A DNA stretch of 64,000 bases. Origin: Pseudomonas sp. sp1636. Lineage in GTDB: Bacteria > Pseudomonadota > Gammaproteobacteria > Pseudomonadales > Pseudomonadaceae. The stretch spans positions 1-64,000 of the forward strand of contig NZ_JARRAB010000021.1 of NCBI RefSeq assembly GCF_030376615.1, given 5' to 3'. Below the pieces are notes generated by a model, which was given only the letters and a program-made list of their open reading frames with translations, ran no database searches and had not been told where the DNA came from. Numbering within the stretch: the first letter of the stretch is position 1; each line of letters starts with the position of its first letter. Made by a program: the position numbers and the translations under genes. Below, in pieces: positions 62,400 through 64,000 of this stretch.

Positions 62400-63062
62400 T
62401 CAGTCGGCGATCAGTTGTTCAACCAGGCTCGGGTCGTCGATAAAGCGGTTACGCGTGCCCTGCAGGCCGCCAATTTTCTCGTTGCGGGCGTTTTCTGCGG
62501 CATCCGGAGGATCCATCCGGTGCCACTGCTTGTACATGCGCGCCTGACCGACGATGGGCAGGTCGTATTCGATGTGCATGTAGAAGATCGCCCGGGCGAT
62601 ATTGCCCTTGGCCTCGTCACGCGGTTCCAGCAGTTTGGCACTGCTTTTGAGGTCGCAGTCGATGTCGTCGAACGCGTTCTGCGCGCTGGCGTCCAGCTCA
62701 GCGAACTGCGCGTTGCTCCGCGCCAGTTCAACACGGCTCAGCGCCGGATAGAGATTGTGCAGGTCGGACACCATGTAGGCATAGTGCGGGGTCATAATGC
62801 GGCACTGGCGATCGGTGATGCAGCGCAGGGCACTTTTCAACTGCTTATTGCTATAGATCGGGCTGATGCTGAGTGATCCGCCGGCCCCTCCGCTGGCAAA
62901 GGCCTTGGCGCAATACAGGGTAGTGCCGCCGGCCCCATAGAGGTCATGCCAGAACAATTGTTCGCGGGCTTCATGAGCGGAAATCTGGCTCTGACCGCCG
63001 GCCAGGGCAGGAAGGCCGAAACTGGCGGCCAGGTAACCGAGGGCGATAACGACTGTGCGCAT
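62400..63062 (-). CDS. Endonuclease I family protein with altered catalytic site
   Basis: Exported protein of 220 aa (signal RTVVIALGYLAASFGLPALA). Family landmarks are DLYGAGGTTLYCAKAF, YMVSDLHNLYPALSRV, KGNIARAIFYMHIEYDLP and RNEKIGGLQGTRNRFI, as in periplasmic endonuclease I. The position where the family has its catalytic His (DHVYxA or EHVVPA) reads SISPIYSN, so the general-base dyad is absent. It may be inactive on DNA, bind nucleic acid, or use a different residue. No close neighbour suggests a pathway. Confidence 0.85.
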   Translation of the reverse strand: MRTVVIALGYLAASFGLPALAGGQSQISAHEAREQLFWHDLYGAGGTTLYCAKAFASGGAGGSLSISPIYSNKQLKSALRCITDRQCRIMTPHYAYMVSDLHNLYPALSRVELARSNAQFAELDASAQNAFDDIDCDLKSSAKLLEPRDEAKGNIARAIFYMHIEYDLPIVGQARMYKQWHRMDPPDAAENARNEKIGGLQGTRNRFIDDPSLVEQLIAD

Positions 63063-63143
63063 GAAAAGGCCCCATGACCACCGTATCCGGTGGGTCTGAT
63101 ATTTTTATAAGACCGTCCGAGTCTAACAAGACCGGCGTCACAA

Positions 63144-63168
63144 AATAAAGCCGAGGCCGTGCTCGGCT
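63144..63168 (-). terminator. Minus-strand terminator-like hairpin
   Basis: AGCCGAG/CTCGGCT stem (63149-63168) followed on the minus strand by TTTATTTTG. It would end transcripts entering from the right. Confidence 0.6.
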
Positions 63169-63169
63169 G

Positions 63170-63199
63170 ACGCCATGTAAGCCTTGGCTTACATGGCGT
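63170..63199. repeat. Perfect 30-base palindrome
   Basis: ACGCCATGTAAGCC at 63170-63183 and its exact complement at 63186-63199 with a TT centre. It could form a cruciform or be a dimer-binding site; it abuts the terminator hairpin. Confidence 0.8.
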
Positions 63200-63351
63200 G
63201 CTGTCGATCGCGACTACTGTGATTGGCGGCGGGCGGCTAATCTTCTGCCCATGGACGTAGCGCAGGAAGCGCAAAGTAACCAATAGGGACACGCTGGATA
63301 GCCGCCAGGAGGGCGCGCGCAACACGGATGTCAGTACACAGTCTGCAAAGG

Positions 63352-63377
63352 CCCCGCATTCGCGGGGTTTTCTTTTT
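63352..63377 (+). terminator. Plus-strand Rho-independent terminator
   Basis: CCCCGC (63352-63357), loop ATTC, GCGGGG, then TTTTCTTTTT. It has no intact gene upstream on that strand within 1.3 kb, so it may belong to an untranslated RNA or a lost gene. Confidence 0.75.
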
Positions 63378-63416
63378 CGGCGTTCGCCCGGCTTCACATA
63401 AGAGATAGAGCGCGAC

Positions 63417-63662
63417 GTGCTTGCGCACCAGGTCGAGCTGTTCCTGCTCTGCGCCGATCCGCGCACGCGAGAAGTCCGCCGCTTCCTGGTCGGCCCGCGC
63501 GGCTGCGAAATCACCGGCCTGGCCTGGAGCCCGGACGGCAAGGCGATGTGGGCGAATATCCAGCACCCGGGCATCAGCTACCCGGCCAGCGACGGCAAGA
63601 GTCGCCCGCGCTCGACCACGGTGCTGATCAGCAAGATCGATGGCGGGGTGATCGGCAGCTGA
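63417..63662 (+). pseudogene. C-terminal remnant of a PhoX-type (DUF839) phosphatase
   Basis: About 81 codons reading REVRRFLVGPRGCEITGLAW, SPDGKAMWANIQHPG and RPRSTTVLISKIDGGVIGS, which correspond to the end of PhoX/DUF839 phosphatases (usually above 600 aa, with FLxGPxGCEVTG and FVNIQHPG). The upstream 500 or more residues are absent and a terminator lies just before it, so this is a deletion remnant. The frame has no normal start with a ribosome site. Confidence 0.7.
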
Positions 63663-63676
63663 GCGCGGGCAACGGC

Positions 63677-64000
63677 TCAGGCTGCCTGACGGGTGTTCGG
63701 CAGGCGGCTAAACCAGTCCAGCGTTTCGTCCCACAGTGGCTGGGCGGCGGGGCGGAAGTAGCCCATGTGACCGATGGCGCCCAGCCCGGTTGTCGTGTCG
63801 ATATCCCGTGCCTGATAGGGCGCGCCGGTATAAGCGGCCATAAACGCGTCACGCGATTGAGGTGGCGCCCATAGGTCGTCGAGGGCGTTGGCGGCGACGA
63901 TCGGCGTGTTGACCTGGGCGAAGCGTTCGGCCAGACCGGGCAGCTGCGGGTCTTCGAAGAAATAGCGGGGGAAGCGGCACCAGTGCTTCCACTGCGTGTA
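63677..64000 (-). CDS. Alpha/beta hydrolase family protein, C-terminal part (runs off window)
   Basis: The last 107 codons of a minus-strand gene continuing beyond the window end. Reads WKHWCRFPRYFFEDPQLPG, TPIVAANALDDLWAPPQSRD (acid-residue region) and LGAIGHMGYFRPAAQPLWDE, where GHMG should hold the catalytic His. The pattern belongs to serine-hydrolase-like alpha/beta proteins common in Pseudomonas. Function unknown. Confidence 0.75.
   Translation of the reverse strand, partial: YTQWKHWCRFPRYFFEDPQLPGLAERFAQVNTPIVAANALDDLWAPPQSRDAFMAAYTGAPYQARDIDTTTGLGAIGHMGYFRPAAQPLWDETLDWFSRLPNTRQAA

Larger units (their letters stand above)
63063..63416. other. Intergenic region with hairpins
   Basis: Region of 354 bases. 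It holds a minus-strand terminator-like hairpin at 63144-63168, a 30-base palindrome at 63170-63199, and a plus-strand terminator at 63352-63377. A short plus-strand open frame near 63251 (MDVAQEAQSNQ) ends within 12 codons; no gene is supported. Confidence 0.5.

Noticed and set aside
62095..62443. Short overlapping open frames on both strands
   Set aside because: Arg/Ala/Gly-rich translations with no ribosome site or protein-like pattern.

Overview
This window looks like a chromosomal segment of a Pseudomonas-type gammaproteobacterium, in the P. aeruginosa / P. mendocina sphere. It is GC-rich with tightly packed operons and many Pseudomonas-style REP palindromes. It carries gene blocks typical of that genus: ompR-envZ (amgRS), rimK with its protease, hslR, dbpA, creBC/creD, glcB, bioBFHCD, tandem acyl-CoA dehydrogenases and ampG. 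No rRNA, tRNA, integrase, transposase or CRISPR array was recognised. Gene calls rest on reading protein motifs by eye; no database search was run.

Layout. 1-4.3 kb: OmpR/EnvZ two-component system, RimK/RimB protein glutamylation pair, Hsp15. 4.4-11.3 kb: secreted intradiol dioxygenase-like protein, SLC13 permease with regulatory TrkA-C domains, HI0933-type flavoprotein, macrodomain protein, and a three-gene ABC importer. 11.6-14.04 kb: an AT-rich restriction-modification island (small ORF, C5 cytosine methyltransferase, convergent endonuclease), the clearest sign of horizontal transfer. 14.5-25.4 kb: solute-binding protein, a TldD/TldE-like metalloprotease pair, a REC-REC-GGDEF diguanylate cyclase, DbpA, a chemoreceptor, and CreBC. 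25.5-29.2 kb: ArsN2-like acetyltransferase, small membrane protein with a DinB stub, CreD with four 11-bp iterons in its promoter, small membrane protein, GST. 29.5-36.2 kb: DUF4212 plus sodium:solute symporter, U32 peptidase family TrhP/YegQ with a candidate ANR site, DnaQ-like exonuclease and DUF294 protein. 36.3-40.9 kb: a thioredoxin-like protein, Cys-rich beta-propeller, TonB receptor and DUF2946 protein, probably a metal-related envelope locus. 41.1-48.0 kb: malate synthase G, GNAT, GcvR-like ACT protein, RarD, SrkA, ComF. 48.1-53.1 kb: the complete bioBFHCD operon and a small flagellar-rod-like protein. 53.1-57.8 kb: SprA-like pseudogene, two intact acyl-CoA dehydrogenases and the stub of a third. 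57.8-64 kb: AmpG, alkyltransferase-like protein, two DUF481 paralogs, an endonuclease I homolog that has lost its catalytic dyad, a PhoX remnant, and the end of an alpha/beta hydrolase running off the window.

Themes. Envelope and beta-lactam stress functions recur (OmpR/EnvZ, CreBC/CreD, AmpG, SrkA). Biotin synthesis sits beside biotin- and fatty-acid-linked beta-oxidation genes. Several gene remnants (DinB, SprA, third acyl-CoA dehydrogenase, PhoX) and two MITE-like palindromic elements show that the intergenic spaces are being remodelled. The strongest candidates for follow-up are the iteron array before creD, the TonB/propeller/thioredoxin/DUF2946 locus, the ANR-like site before trhP, the dyad-less endonuclease, and the restriction-modification island with its small leading ORF and palindromic promoter.
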